In this document: positions 5,131-14,700 of the stretch, piece after piece | Layout: each line of letters starts with the position of its first letter | Numbering within the stretch: the first letter of the stretch is position 1 | Assembly: GCA_900551245.1 (NCBI GenBank) | Contig: URVC01000053.1 | Coordinates: 1 to 33,422 of the forward strand | Source: an uncultured bacterium | GTDB lineage: Bacteria; Verrucomicrobiota; Lentisphaeria; Victivallales; Victivallaceae | DNA: 33,422 bases | Direction: 5' to 3' | Notes under the pieces: generated by a model | Seen by the model: the letters and a program-made list of their open reading frames with translations, nothing else | Told to the model about the DNA's origin: nothing | Databases searched by the model: none | Translations under genes and position numbers: made by a program

Positions 5131-8085
5131 TTATTCCGTTTCGAAAATGAGAAGCGGATACGGTTCGGAAGAACGGGTTCCGGCGATCCCCTCCGTGATC
5201 TGGATCCAGCCTTCGCGCCCGTAGCCGTCGTTGTCGTTGATCAGAGCGTTGAAGCGGATGCCCTGTTTCAGCCGGGCGGCGTCCACTCCGATGGAGGAGA
5301 AGGGAATCTTTACCTCGTAGTTCGTCAGGGTCCCGACTCTGCGGATATCCAGCTTCCACGTCTGGAGCACCTGGCCGCGGTTGAACTTTGCGGGCAGATC
5401 CCACAGGAAAAGTTCCGGTTTCCCGTCGGCGCGCAGGGTGAGGCCCGCAGTCCAGAGAGACGACTGCCCTGAAACCTTGAATGCAAGCTGAATGTTGTCT
5501 CCCTGCCAGACATTGACCCCGCGGAATGGTTGGATGTGTTTGTCATCCGTGACGTTGAATTGAAGCGTCCAGATCCCGTTTTTTACATGCATGCGGATTT
5601 TCGCGGAGAGGTCCTCCGGGCCGCTCCAGAGACGGTGCAGGTTGCCGGGGTCGGCGTCGAACAGCGGAACCACCTGTTCCCGATGGCGGAGAAGAAAATC
5701 CCAGTCGTTTTCCTTTCGTTTTGCCGGAATCAGAAGCGCTTTTTTCAGGGGAATTTGAAGTTGGGAATTGAAATATGGCGTTGTGATCTGCAGATGCAGC
5801 GAATTGTCCTGGCGGGATTTCTCCCGGGTTACCGAAAGCCTTGCCGTGCTCTTCCGGTGTGTTCCCGGGGAGAGCTCCAGGCGGTCGGGCAGTTTTGCGG
5901 AGATCCCTTTGCCGCATTTCAGTGACAGTTGAACCGCCAGCTCCTCTTTGTACGGATTATAGAGTTCCAGTTCCAGATCGGCGGGATAGCCCGGCACGGC
6001 CGGATTTTCGATCTGGGCTTCTGCCACGACTACGGCGTCGCTCAGCGGGGAACTGTTGTGAAACAGAAGAATTTCCGGCACCTGAGATACCCGGTGCACC
6101 AATGTAGCGTCATGCTGTTTCAGAGGACGACGGTTGCCCATGAGGTCAATTGATTCGACCTGCGAAGCGTCGCTGCGGAAGGCGACGAGACGGTCGGAAA
6201 CTTTTTCCGGAGAGGCATTCCAGATTGCAACCGCCCGGTTCCCTTCTCCGGCGAATTCCAGAATCCAGATCTCACTTCCCCGGGAATGTTTCCGAATGAA
6301 TTCCATTTTCCGGAAGACGGTTGCGAGTGTGTTGTAGACCACGTAGACCGGTTTCGGGTAGAAATCGTTGGTGACAAGTCCGTAATGATGTTCTGCATTG
6401 GCGGCGAATCCGTTGTTGCGCAGATTGTACCAGTTGTAGCCGATGCTGCCGGCGGACCAGGCGTATAGAAGTTTTTTGAACAGCGTTTCCGCCTGCCGCT
6501 TCTCGCCGATTCCGTACGAGGAGATCGCGGTTTCGTTTGCGTACCACGGGCTTCGGACGCCTGTCCGCTGCCGCATGGGCCGGAGCAGTTCCTCCACCTG
6601 CCGGCGGAACAGGGTGAACTCTCCATGGCCGTGGAACGCATGAACGTCGAAATACGGTTTCCCGTTTGCCAGAACGTATTCCTGAAATCCCTTTTTGTTG
6701 TACTGAGGCAGGGCGTGGGCGAATCCTCCGGTCAACATCTTCGCCGCCGGGGCGTGCTTTTGCTGTTCCTCCCGGGCGATTCTTTGCAACTCGATGTATT
6801 CCGGGGCGTTGAAGTCGCAGAACGAGTAGGTGTCCGGCTCATTCCAGATCTCCCAGTACCGGATCCGGCTGCCGTAGTTCTGGAAAAAATAACGGACATA
6901 TTTCCTCCACTCCTCATGATCGGGCTGACTGTTGGGGACATTCTTCTGCTTTCTCGCCCAGACCGGAGGATTGGAGAGAATCGGCATCAGTTCCACTCCA
7001 CGTTTCTCATATTCGCCCAGCAGAAAGTCCAGCGTTTCCGTGTTCCAGACTCCGGGAGTTCTCTCCAGTTCGCGCCAACGGAAGTTCAGGCGGAGTGCGG
7101 AAGCTCCGCAGAGTGCCGCCGTCTCCGCTTCCTGCGGGAAGATTTTTCGGTCATACCAGCCGGGGATACAGACGCCGAAAATGAATCCTTCCTTGTATAA
7201 TTTTCCTGGTCCTGCCGGAGTCATATAGGCGAGACTCCGGGTGCGTTCTGCGAAGGCGGAGCCGTCCTGCGTCTCCAGTCGGAGATACACCGTCCAGTGA
7301 CCGAGTGAGGTCAGGCGCGTTTTCGGGGCGTAACGCAGCGTTTCGTTTGCCGGGAGCATCAAATTTGTCTCTTCTCTCAATGTGTTGCCGAAGAAATCCC
7401 GGAATTCAAACTTCGCCCGGCACGGCAGAGGAGAGGGATGAAAGTTGCGCAGAAGAAATTTAAGATTATTTTCCTCTCCCGGTTTCAGTATCCGTGAAAC
7501 GGTTCCGGTTTCCAGATCGAACTTGACGGAATCCAGTGTGGAGTTCACCGGATTTGCCTCATAGGTGATTTTTCGAACGACAATCGAGGCGGTGCCGCTG
7601 TCTTTCGGCGCCACGCCGAGGCAGGAGTAGAGGTAGATGGGGAAATCGATTTTCTTGTTGTTGTTTCCCTGGAATGAGACCTGAAAGTTGTTGCGGGTCA
7701 GCGGAATGACAATTTTTTTTCGTCCTTTTTCCCGGAGATCCACAGCGACCCGCCATTGAAATACCTCCTTTTGGGAGTCAATGAACCGGACGCAGAGTTC
7801 GTTGACGATGGATGGCGTTTCATTTTCCAGCTCCAGTGTGCAGAGCGCGCTGCTGAACTCCGGCAGCGGAATCTCCCGTTTGAAGGGTTCGCCGAAAATG
7901 CAGACTCTGCTTTTGTGTGTATTCCAGCACACCTGCAGTCCGTTGTCGCAGTATGTTGTGTTCTGTTCGAGCTCATCGCCCCGCCAGCAGGGAACCGGCG
8001 TACGCATTCGGGAGAAGTCGCACAGCGTGACGGCGTCGACCGTCGCAATGCCTGCAGTCAGAAAAAGTAAGATGGTTTTCAGCAT
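5131..8085 (-). CDS. Secreted GH-A clan glycoside hydrolase with CBM9-like C-terminal domain
   Basis: A 984-residue protein with a signal peptide (first 18 residues). An N-terminal beta-rich region (to about 290) precedes a TIM-barrel. In the barrel, YWEIWNEPD supplies the likely acid/base Glu416 and WYANETAIS the likely nucleophile Glu518. The WNEP motif and their spacing place it in clan GH-A, most like GH39 or a related family; the substrate is not predictable. After a beta-sandwich region, residues about 790-984 resemble a CBM9-like domain (KNGIWTLQFNVTDD, WQGDNIQLAF, NYEVKIPFSSIG). Start 8085 is preceded by AAAGGA. The gene follows prepilin-like gene 2 after 12 bp, so they are probably one transcript controlled by the LacI-type gene upstream. 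It should act in the periplasm or outside the cell. Confidence 0.8.
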   Translation of the reverse strand: MLKTILLFLTAGIATVDAVTLCDFSRMRTPVPCWRGDELEQNTTYCDNGLQVCWNTHKSRVCIFGEPFKREIPLPEFSSALCTLELENETPSIVNELCVRFIDSQKEVFQWRVAVDLREKGRKKIVIPLTRNNFQVSFQGNNNKKIDFPIYLYSCLGVAPKDSGTASIVVRKITYEANPVNSTLDSVKFDLETGTVSRILKPGEENNLKFLLRNFHPSPLPCRAKFEFRDFFGNTLREETNLMLPANETLRYAPKTRLTSLGHWTVYLRLETQDGSAFAERTRSLAYMTPAGPGKLYKEGFIFGVCIPGWYDRKIFPQEAETAALCGASALRLNFRWRELERTPGVWNTETLDFLLGEYEKRGVELMPILSNPPVWARKQKNVPNSQPDHEEWRKYVRYFFQNYGSRIRYWEIWNEPDTYSFCDFNAPEYIELQRIAREEQQKHAPAAKMLTGGFAHALPQYNKKGFQEYVLANGKPYFDVHAFHGHGEFTLFRRQVEELLRPMRQRTGVRSPWYANETAISSYGIGEKRQAETLFKKLLYAWSAGSIGYNWYNLRNNGFAANAEHHYGLVTNDFYPKPVYVVYNTLATVFRKMEFIRKHSRGSEIWILEFAGEGNRAVAIWNASPEKVSDRLVAFRSDASQVESIDLMGNRRPLKQHDATLVHRVSQVPEILLFHNSSPLSDAVVVAEAQIENPAVPGYPADLELELYNPYKEELAVQLSLKCGKGISAKLPDRLELSPGTHRKSTARLSVTREKSRQDNSLHLQITTPYFNSQLQIPLKKALLIPAKRKENDWDFLLRHREQVVPLFDADPGNLHRLWSGPEDLSAKIRMHVKNGIWTLQFNVTDDKHIQPFRGVNVWQGDNIQLAFKVSGQSSLWTAGLTLRADGKPELFLWDLPAKFNRGQVLQTWKLDIRRVGTLTNYEVKIPFSSIGVDAARLKQGIRFNALINDNDGYGREGWIQITEGIAGTRSSEPYPLLIFETE

Positions 8086-8097
8086 GGTGGGAGTCCT

Positions 8098-8820
8098 TTA
8101 GAAGTTCTGCGCCGTCCAGTTGATTGCGCCCCAGTTGCTGTTGAACTTTTTCATCTGTTGGACGCTGGTGGATTTTGCGTGGCCGTCGAACATTGCGGTA
8201 TTGGCACGTCCCCTGTGGTGAAAGGAGATTGGTTCATTCCGGTTGCCCGAGCCCCCGCGCATCTGCCCCATCCAGCTGCCTGAATACGCCGGTGTGGAGG
8301 TGAGGTTGACCGTATCCATGAAATGCGGCAGTTGCGACGGGCGTTTCAGCTTTTTGACATTGTATATGACGCCGTTGTTCTCGTACGGCAAAATGAAATC
8401 CCCGAAAATCTCCTTGTCCCATTCATTTATGTCGAAACGGATGTAGAGGCTGCCGTAGGTTTTGTATATGTAGTTGTTGTCTGTGGGGAGCGGCTGTTGC
8501 AGAACGGGGCAGAAGAGAACCTGTTTGCCTGTGAGGTTCATATATTTCCGGTCGATCAGAATGGCACTCCAGGGGGACAGCGGCAGCGAACAGGTGATGG
8601 CAAAGGAGTTGTTGTCGTTCATGTACTGCTGCATGGAGAGCGAGTTCTGTTTCAGATTGGCGGTGCATTGAATGCCTTTTGCCGACTCCCTCGCCTTGGC
8701 AAGCGCAGGAAGAAGCATGGAAGCCAGGATTGCAATGATAGCGATAACGACCAGAAGTTCAATTAAAGTGAATGAAGTGCCAGTTTTTGTCCCGCCTTTG
8801 TTCTGCATCAACTTCTTCAT
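8098..8820 (-). CDS. Prepilin-like H-x9-DG protein 2
   Basis: A 240-residue protein. A 16-residue basic leader ends in GTS before FTLIELLVVIAIIAILASML with Glu21 at +5, then LLPALAKARESAKGIQCTAN. The C-terminus has HRGRANTAMFDGH, an exact H-x9-DG motif. The residue before the expected cleavage point is Ser16 instead of Gly. Start 8820 is supported by AAGGAG nine bases upstream. It stands immediately before the GH-A hydrolase gene and after the LacI regulator, all on the minus strand. The central region between the two conserved ends does not resemble the other prepilin-like proteins of the window, which suggests a partner- or substrate-specific part (inference). Confidence 0.85.
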   Translation of the reverse strand: MKKLMQNKGGTKTGTSFTLIELLVVIAIIAILASMLLPALAKARESAKGIQCTANLKQNSLSMQQYMNDNNSFAITCSLPLSPWSAILIDRKYMNLTGKQVLFCPVLQQPLPTDNNYIYKTYGSLYIRFDINEWDKEIFGDFILPYENNGVIYNVKKLKRPSQLPHFMDTVNLTSTPAYSGSWMGQMRGGSGNRNEPISFHHRGRANTAMFDGHAKSTSVQQMKKFNSNWGAINWTAQNF

Positions 8821-8866
8821 TTTATTACACTCCTTTTCTGAGGGTGGGTTGCCATTCTACGTGTCA

Positions 8867-8895
8867 GTTCTACGCGTTTTCCGTTGTTATTGCAA
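8867..8895 (-). promoter_or_regulatory. Weak promoter candidate for the prepilin-like 2/hydrolase operon
   Basis: On the minus strand TTGCAA (8895-8890), 17 bp, then TAGAAC (8872-8867). The -35 lies in the palindrome ATTGCAAT. A repeated cgtagaa follows towards the gene. The -10 is poor, so this is tentative. Confidence 0.3.
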
Positions 8896-8929
8896 TGGCT
8901 TGCTCTGTTGTATTCTGGCCGCAGCCGGT

Positions 8930-9925
8930 TTATTTCACTTCCAGTGGGGAACGCAGCCGAGGGTGCAGATAGAGCGTGGATTCCGGTGCGTCCGGGTTGT
9001 TCAACCGCCAGAGGAGGCCGTCGACCGCCCGGCGGGTCAGCATGGGGAAGTTCAGATCGACGGTATGGAAATTCGGCCAGAAATTCTGGAGCAGGAGGTT
9101 GTTGTCGCAGACCAGCAGTTTATCGGGCGCATAGACAGACATCAGGTGCATGATATCCAATGCACTGCACAATTTCAGCCCGCTGACCGAATTGAAGGCG
9201 AAGAAGCCGATGGCCTTGTCCCCGCGACGAATGTACTCCTGAAGCCGTTCGAGAAAATCGTCGTCCTGCCGCGAAAACAGAAGGGAGGTGATGGGAACTC
9301 CCGCCGTCTCCAGCCGGCGTTCCAGTGCATGGACACGGGGATGCTGATAAAAATTTGAAATCATATCGTCCCGCCAGACCATGACGACCCGGCTGACGCC
9401 TGCCGAGAGGAAGAAGTCTGCTGCGATTTCTGCGATTTTTTCATCGTCGGTCGTCACCCGGTCCTGATGCGGTTTGAGCGGTCCCCAACCGAAAATCTGC
9501 ATGGTCGGCAACTCCGGGGGGATTTCGATCTCCTGATCGTTGTAGTAGAGTACTCCGGAAAAGTCCCGAAAAATTTCCGGATTTTTCTTCACCTCTGAAA
9601 TATCGACGTAACTGTATTCGACGCCATATTGATTCAGCAGCTGGAATGCGAAGGGCATGGTCTGATCGCGGGCCGGATTCGGCTCGTTGTAGAAGTCGTT
9701 GTGAAGAAGCAGAAGCGGTCCTGCCGGCGAATGGCGTCTGCTGATGGGCGAGGGCTCTTTCCGCCGGTAACTCCGGGGGGAAAAGTCGTTCTCTTTGGCC
9801 ACCTTCTGGATTTTTTCCCGAAGTTCCTGCGACAGTTGCGGAGAGTTGCGCAACGCCAGCGATACGGTGGTCGCCGTACAGCCCATATGTTTGGCGAGAT
9901 CGTTCAGGTTCCGTATCTTTCTCAT
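8930..9925 (-). CDS. LacI family transcriptional regulator
   Basis: A 331-residue regulator. The N-terminus is a LacI helix-turn-helix with hinge: NLNDLAKHMGCTATTVSLAL, then RNSPQLSQELREKIQKVAKE and NDFSPRSYR. The rest is a periplasmic-binding-protein-like effector domain (VSRVVMVWRDD, KAIGFFAFNSVSGL, VDLNFPMLTRRAVDGLL). The start at 9925 is preferred over 9961 because the DNA-binding fold begins there and GGAGG lies ten bases upstream. It lies 109 bp upstream of the prepilin-like 2/hydrolase pair on the same strand and probably represses it until a sugar ligand appears (inference). The effector domain is divergent, so no ligand is proposed. Confidence 0.85.
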   Translation of the reverse strand: MRKIRNLNDLAKHMGCTATTVSLALRNSPQLSQELREKIQKVAKENDFSPRSYRRKEPSPISRRHSPAGPLLLLHNDFYNEPNPARDQTMPFAFQLLNQYGVEYSYVDISEVKKNPEIFRDFSGVLYYNDQEIEIPPELPTMQIFGWGPLKPHQDRVTTDDEKIAEIAADFFLSAGVSRVVMVWRDDMISNFYQHPRVHALERRLETAGVPITSLLFSRQDDDFLERLQEYIRRGDKAIGFFAFNSVSGLKLCSALDIMHLMSVYAPDKLLVCDNNLLLQNFWPNFHTVDLNFPMLTRRAVDGLLWRLNNPDAPESTLYLHPRLRSPLEVK

Positions 9926-9956
9926 GTTGCACAAGCCTCCATTGCTGCCTGTTTTT

Positions 9957-9984
9957 AACATAGCATGTGGTGTTTCTTTGTCAA
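9957..9984 (-). promoter_or_regulatory. Promoter of the LacI-type gene
   Basis: On the minus strand TTGACA (9984-9979), a 16-bp spacer, then TATGTT (9962-9957), about 30 bp before the start codon at 9925. Confidence 0.6.
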
Positions 9985-10011
9985 TTTACTTTTCTTTTAT
10001 TTTTTAAAATA

Positions 10012-10031
10012 AATTTAAAGTAATTTAAAGT
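10012..10031. repeat. Two 10-bp direct repeats upstream of the LacI promoter
   Basis: aatttaaagt occurs twice without a gap, a period of one helical turn, about 28 bp upstream of the LacI -35 element. It may be an UP-like element or a binding site. Between here and the promoter at 10185 (about 150 bp) I see no gene, only a short hairpin at 10161-10175. Confidence 0.5.
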
Positions 10032-10184
10032 AATAGCCTGGACCCGGAGCGATATGGCGCCGTCGGCAGGCGGCGGAAGTTGCCCGATAATTTTCTGGAT
10101 TTTTTTTTGCAAATACCGGCCCGTGAAACACCGATTCTGAGGTGGAATGTGCCCGGAGTGCGGCAGTGGCTGCCGGAAGAAGGG

Positions 10185-10213
10185 TTGAATCTTCGGGGAA
10201 GATGCGCTATTTT
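10185..10213 (+). promoter_or_regulatory. Promoter of the membrane glycosyltransferase gene
   Basis: TTGAAT at 10185-10190, a 17-bp spacer and TATTTT at 10208-10213, thirty bases before the ATG at 10243. Confidence 0.5.
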
Positions 10214-10242
10214 AAACGCTCAAGATAGGGAAAGAAATTTCT

Positions 10243-11688
10243 ATGGTGCGATTTTCCGGCGTGTTGCGGCTTCGTTCAATGGAACGGTGGATGACCGCTT
10301 TTCTGGTGGTCGCTGGCGTCTGTCTGACATTGCTGTTGCCCGGCGATGTTCTCTGGATCAATGACGAACCGACGTTGATTCTGCTGGCGATGGAGGCCAA
10401 CCGTGCCGGGATTCCTGCTGCCGCGGGATTGGCCGGTACGGTCGGCATCAGTTACGGTCCCCTTGCGGTCTGGTTCTATCAGCTGCTGCTCTTCTGCACG
10501 GCACATCCGGTCCTGCTGGTGACGATCAAAAGTACGCTGGTGATGATCATTTCGCTCACGGCGATTCAGCGACTCGGAAAGGAGTTGCACTTTGACTGGC
10601 GGCTCTTCGGGGCACTCTTCCTCCTGAACCCTTTTCTCTGGCACGCCAACCGGATTCTGTGGGACAATGTGCTGTTATTGCCGCTCATCTGCTGGCTGCT
10701 TGCGCTGCTTCCGGCATACTGGCGTCGCGGTTCTCCGCAAACGCTTGCCGGAATTGTTGTTCTGCTGGGGGCGATGTTCTGGTTGCATCCGATGTCCGCA
10801 CCGCTCATCGGTGCATTGGGAATCACGCTTCTCTTCCGGCCGGATCTGCTTCGCCGGGATCGCGGGAAACTGGCGGCCGCCGGTTTCGGGCTCCTGCTGG
10901 TCGTGGGAAGCATTCTTTACCGGGCCGAATTCGGGCGGCAGGGAATGCCCCGGGGGGAGGGGAGCGGAGCGGAACACCTCTGGAACCTTCTTCAATTCCT
11001 CTCCGGCGGTGGATATCTGCGTTATTATCTGCCGGAGTATTTGCCGGCGGGCTCCGGACTTGATGTCCTGTTTCGCATCGTGACGCCATCGGCCGCGGTG
11101 GCGGCGGGGGTGTTGATTCTGGCCGGATGCCGGTTCGCATGGCGGCGGCCCCGCACCGGCATGATTCACATGATCGGACTTTTTGCCATGTCGGCGCTGG
11201 TGCTTCACTTCGGCATGGTGGTTCTGCTGGGGATGCCGCCGTTTCAGCATTACAATACGGCGGTGGCGGTTCCGGGGCTGCTGCTGATGTTTTTCGGATT
11301 TTCTGCACTGAGACGATTCCGGCGGCGAGCGGTTCTTGCGGCCGGGCTGGTTCTGCTGCTGTTCACCGGCAGCGCACTGTTGATGATTCATCAGCAGGGT
11401 GGAAGTCGTTCAAGCCGGTACGGTTCGACGCTGGGCAATCAGTGGGAGGTGGTGCAGGCGGTTGCGGCGGCGGCCCGCGACGGCGGCGTGATTCTCGAAA
11501 CGGATGTGCCGAATTATCAATCCTTTCCGCATGCCCTGCGCGCCCTGCTTCTGCTTGAGAAGAAATGGAATCCATCTCTTCCGCCGCCCCCGGCATCCCC
11601 TGCGCGACGTGCCCGGATCACCTTCCGTTCCGCAAGGGAAACAGAGGGCTTCCTCGTGGTTCATTTCACCGGATTCATGTTGAAATGA
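10243..11688 (+). CDS. GT-C type membrane glycosyltransferase (ArnT/PMT-like)
   Basis: A 481-residue polytopic membrane protein with about ten hydrophobic segments. The first (about residues 18-34) is followed by WINDEP, where D41/E42 fit the acidic pair in the first periplasmic loop of GT-C enzymes that use polyprenyl-phosphate sugars (ArnT, PMT and PIG families). A GISYGPLAVWFYQLL segment and an arginine-rich cytoplasmic loop are also typical. The C-terminal soluble part is short. By family knowledge it would move a sugar from a lipid carrier to lipid A, a protein or a glycan at the outer face of the inner membrane; acceptor unknown. ATG 10243 has only a weak AGGGAAAG upstream; ATG 10279 is an alternative. 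It is a single gene between two glycan cassettes. Confidence 0.7.
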   Translation: MVRFSGVLRLRSMERWMTAFLVVAGVCLTLLLPGDVLWINDEPTLILLAMEANRAGIPAAAGLAGTVGISYGPLAVWFYQLLLFCTAHPVLLVTIKSTLVMIISLTAIQRLGKELHFDWRLFGALFLLNPFLWHANRILWDNVLLLPLICWLLALLPAYWRRGSPQTLAGIVVLLGAMFWLHPMSAPLIGALGITLLFRPDLLRRDRGKLAAAGFGLLLVVGSILYRAEFGRQGMPRGEGSGAEHLWNLLQFLSGGGYLRYYLPEYLPAGSGLDVLFRIVTPSAAVAAGVLILAGCRFAWRRPRTGMIHMIGLFAMSALVLHFGMVVLLGMPPFQHYNTAVAVPGLLLMFFGFSALRRFRRRAVLAAGLVLLLFTGSALLMIHQQGGSRSSRYGSTLGNQWEVVQAVAAAARDGGVILETDVPNYQSFPHALRALLLLEKKWNPSLPPPPASPARRARITFRSARETEGFLVVHFTGFMLK

Positions 11689-11778
11689 AAGCTAATTCCG
11701 TTGGATTCTTCATAGGGAGGCTCTCTGTTGTTCGAGCGAGAGTTTCTGGTTCTGCGTCGAGAAGATTTCTCACTGTTT

Positions 11779-14700
11779 TCAACGTCGAATCAGGCGATAG
11801 CTGCCCGGCGGCAGCCGGAGCATTCCAGTCAGTTTTCCCGCTGCGGTGATGAAACGGTATTCCCGGCCACTCCCGGATAACGGCAGTACAGTCCATTGCC
11901 CGGCGGCAAAGTCGGCGAAGACCACTCTGCCTCCTGAGGTCGGTACAGAGAATGTTACCGATTCCGACACCGGTTCGAAATCCCGTCCCAGCAGAACGAG
12001 AGTGTCTTCAAGGAACAGTTCCAGGTGAGTTCGCCCTTTCACGAATTTTATTGGAGCAGGTTTCACTTCGGGATCTCCCGGCTGCAACACCGTAAGAAAC
12101 TCGGTCTCCTCCTGCTGTTCCGTTGGGGAGATCATTGTCCGCGTGCCATTTTCCTCCGGCAGGCCGGTCAGGGGAATGTCGAACTGTTTCCCAAACACCC
12201 GTCGCGATTCCGCGTCGGAGTACGATTCCACCCGGAGCGCTCCCTCTGGCAGCAGAATTCGGGTGGTCAATTTGCCGTTCCCGTATCGGGAAACAAGCGT
12301 ATTGCCCCGCTTTTCCGGGCGGGCAAGGGTGTTCAGCACAAAAAAGGTGCGGATTCCTCTGCCGGAGGTTTTGACTCGATCGAAGACCACGAGGCTCGCC
12401 GGCTGCCCGCGCCGCCCGGTGTGGAGAAACAGAAAGCTCCTCACGTACCGGCTGATCTTCTTCGTGTAGGCCGCGGCAAGATCGTTTTTGAAGAAGCTGT
12501 AGAACGGCTTTTGTTGATCTGGTCCGAAATCAGCAGCGAGAAGTTCCCCGTTCTGCGATTTCTCCCGCATCTCCTTCAGGTTCGCCGGCGACATGCCGCT
12601 CGGCCAGCCGCAGAAATATTGTTGTCCTCCGTCGTTGGAGAGCCAGCCCCAGTCCTCTTTGGGATCGTATGCCAGCAGCGTGTTATGGGCGATCGAACGT
12701 TTGTTGAAGTTCCGATCGTACGGGGACCCGAAATGATGATAGATACCGAGGTCCACCGCCTGAAGACCTCGATAGTAGAGCTGGAAACTGCCTGCGTCGA
12801 GGTGCTGATGGCCGGCGGACTGGTAGTTCGCGCCTTTCAGAAATGCGATTACATCGCGGGACGCCTTCCCATTCGTCCATCCGGTCCTGACCGCCATCGC
12901 CGGGTAAGGCGGCGGCATGATTCGGGTTAACGGCAGATGGGAGTAGTCGCTCTGTGCTGTAATCAACGGGTTGTTGAGCAGCAGAAACTGTACCGGGTGG
13001 TTGAACTTCCACACATCAATTTCCTGCCGCTTCGACTCCCCTTTCAGCACTGGATCGGCGGAGTAGGCCGCAGAGAGAAAGGTACTCTGATAGTTGCTGG
13101 AGTACATTCCCCGCTGGTTGGTCATGTAGAAATCGTCGCCGTCACGGAACATTGTTCCATCTGGAAGCCGGAGGTAGAACCAGCTGTACGGCAGAGTTTT
13201 CACGTAATCGGGGAAGGCTTTCACCCCGTTCATGCGTTCGTAAAGCAGGGCGGCGATCACGTCGCCACTGAACCGGACCACACCGTATGCCATCCCCTGG
13301 TTGTGCCATAGACTGCGGTATTCGAAACTGTGCATCGGCACGATCTCCTCAAAAAAACGGTAGGTGTTGTAACGGTATGGAAGGGGATTTTCATCATACA
13401 GTGCGATTCCCATCGCAATCATATCGCGGGTGAACTGCATCTCGTTGCCGTGCCCGTTGACCACCATCTGCCGGAATGGCGGATACCCGATTTCGGTCTG
13501 CTCAGCAAGTTCGATCATCCGCGCAGCCATCGCGGCCCGTTCTGCCGGTTTTAGCGAGTCGAAGCACCAGTCGTACACCAGCGCCGCTGTCAGAATCGTA
13601 TGGCCGATCGAGCGGGTGACGTCGGTCATGTTGTCGAACCAGAGCGCATGCAGATAATCGCGATACGCTGCCGCCGCCTCACGGGCAAGTTTTCGATCCT
13701 TTTTCATCAATGCGACAAATGCCATGGCCTGAATCTGCTGTTCGAACTGCCGGTCCCAGGTGGAAATTTCAGGATTGTCGATTCTCGGCCGGGCGGGACT
13801 GGCCGCCGTCTGCTGCAGTTTCTCCCACACCGCGCGATTCTCCGGGTGGGTCAGATTCCGGCGGATTTCCGGTAACGTCCGGCGCGACAAGAATACGCGT
13901 GGATGTTCCGGCGGCGGCACCACTGACGGTTGGTACTTTGCCGCCGCTTCCGGCACTGCCGGAGGTTGGTATGGGGTAAGGAGAAGTTTGTCCAGCCGGA
14001 TTCCGGGGCGAAGCTCGATCCTGATCTGATGTTTCCCCCCGGTGAGTCGGAGATCCATTACGTCACGCTCCTTGAAAGGATTGTGTGCCTCGTGAGCGTA
14101 AATTACCACTCGCTGCCGACGCGGCCCATCGTCACAGAAAATGCCAAGCCGGGGAGAATCGGCATTGTTGACCATCTTCTTCATCTCGCGTACCACTGAC
14201 TCTTCCGCGGCGACGGTCAGCGACAGGATGTAGTGGCCTGGATGGACCTGGAACTGTGCCTCCACGGCGCCATCCGTGACACCGTCCCGGAGCCGGATTC
14301 CCTTGCCTCCGGAGAAGCGACGATCGGCAACCACTTCAACATTCTCCGTCGGGAATGGCAGCCGTTCCGCCTCCAGCTGAATCACCGGATCATCCGGAGA
14401 GTGTTCCGGACCGACGGAAATTTCCGAGATGTAAAACTCTCCTTCCTTTCCGGCAAAGGGAGAGCCGAACATGAATTCCAGCCGGTCGACCCTGCCATCT
14501 GCACCGGGGGGTGTCTGCCACTTAAGCGTCCGATCGGACCCGGCAGAGAGCACATACGGCAGCGAATGGCGGGAAAAAAGTCGTTTGTCCCAACGCATCA
14601 GAGACCAGGCCGGCTTTTCCGCTCGCGGTGCGAAGGCGTTGAAGATGACGCCGCCGTACTCCGGGGATCGGGCCGCCTCCACCCGGAAGCGTACCGCTTT

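Noticed and set aside
8889..8896. ATTGCAAT palindrome as a LacI operator
   Set aside because: Only 8 bp, no central CG as LacI-family sites usually have, and no second copy found near the LacI gene.
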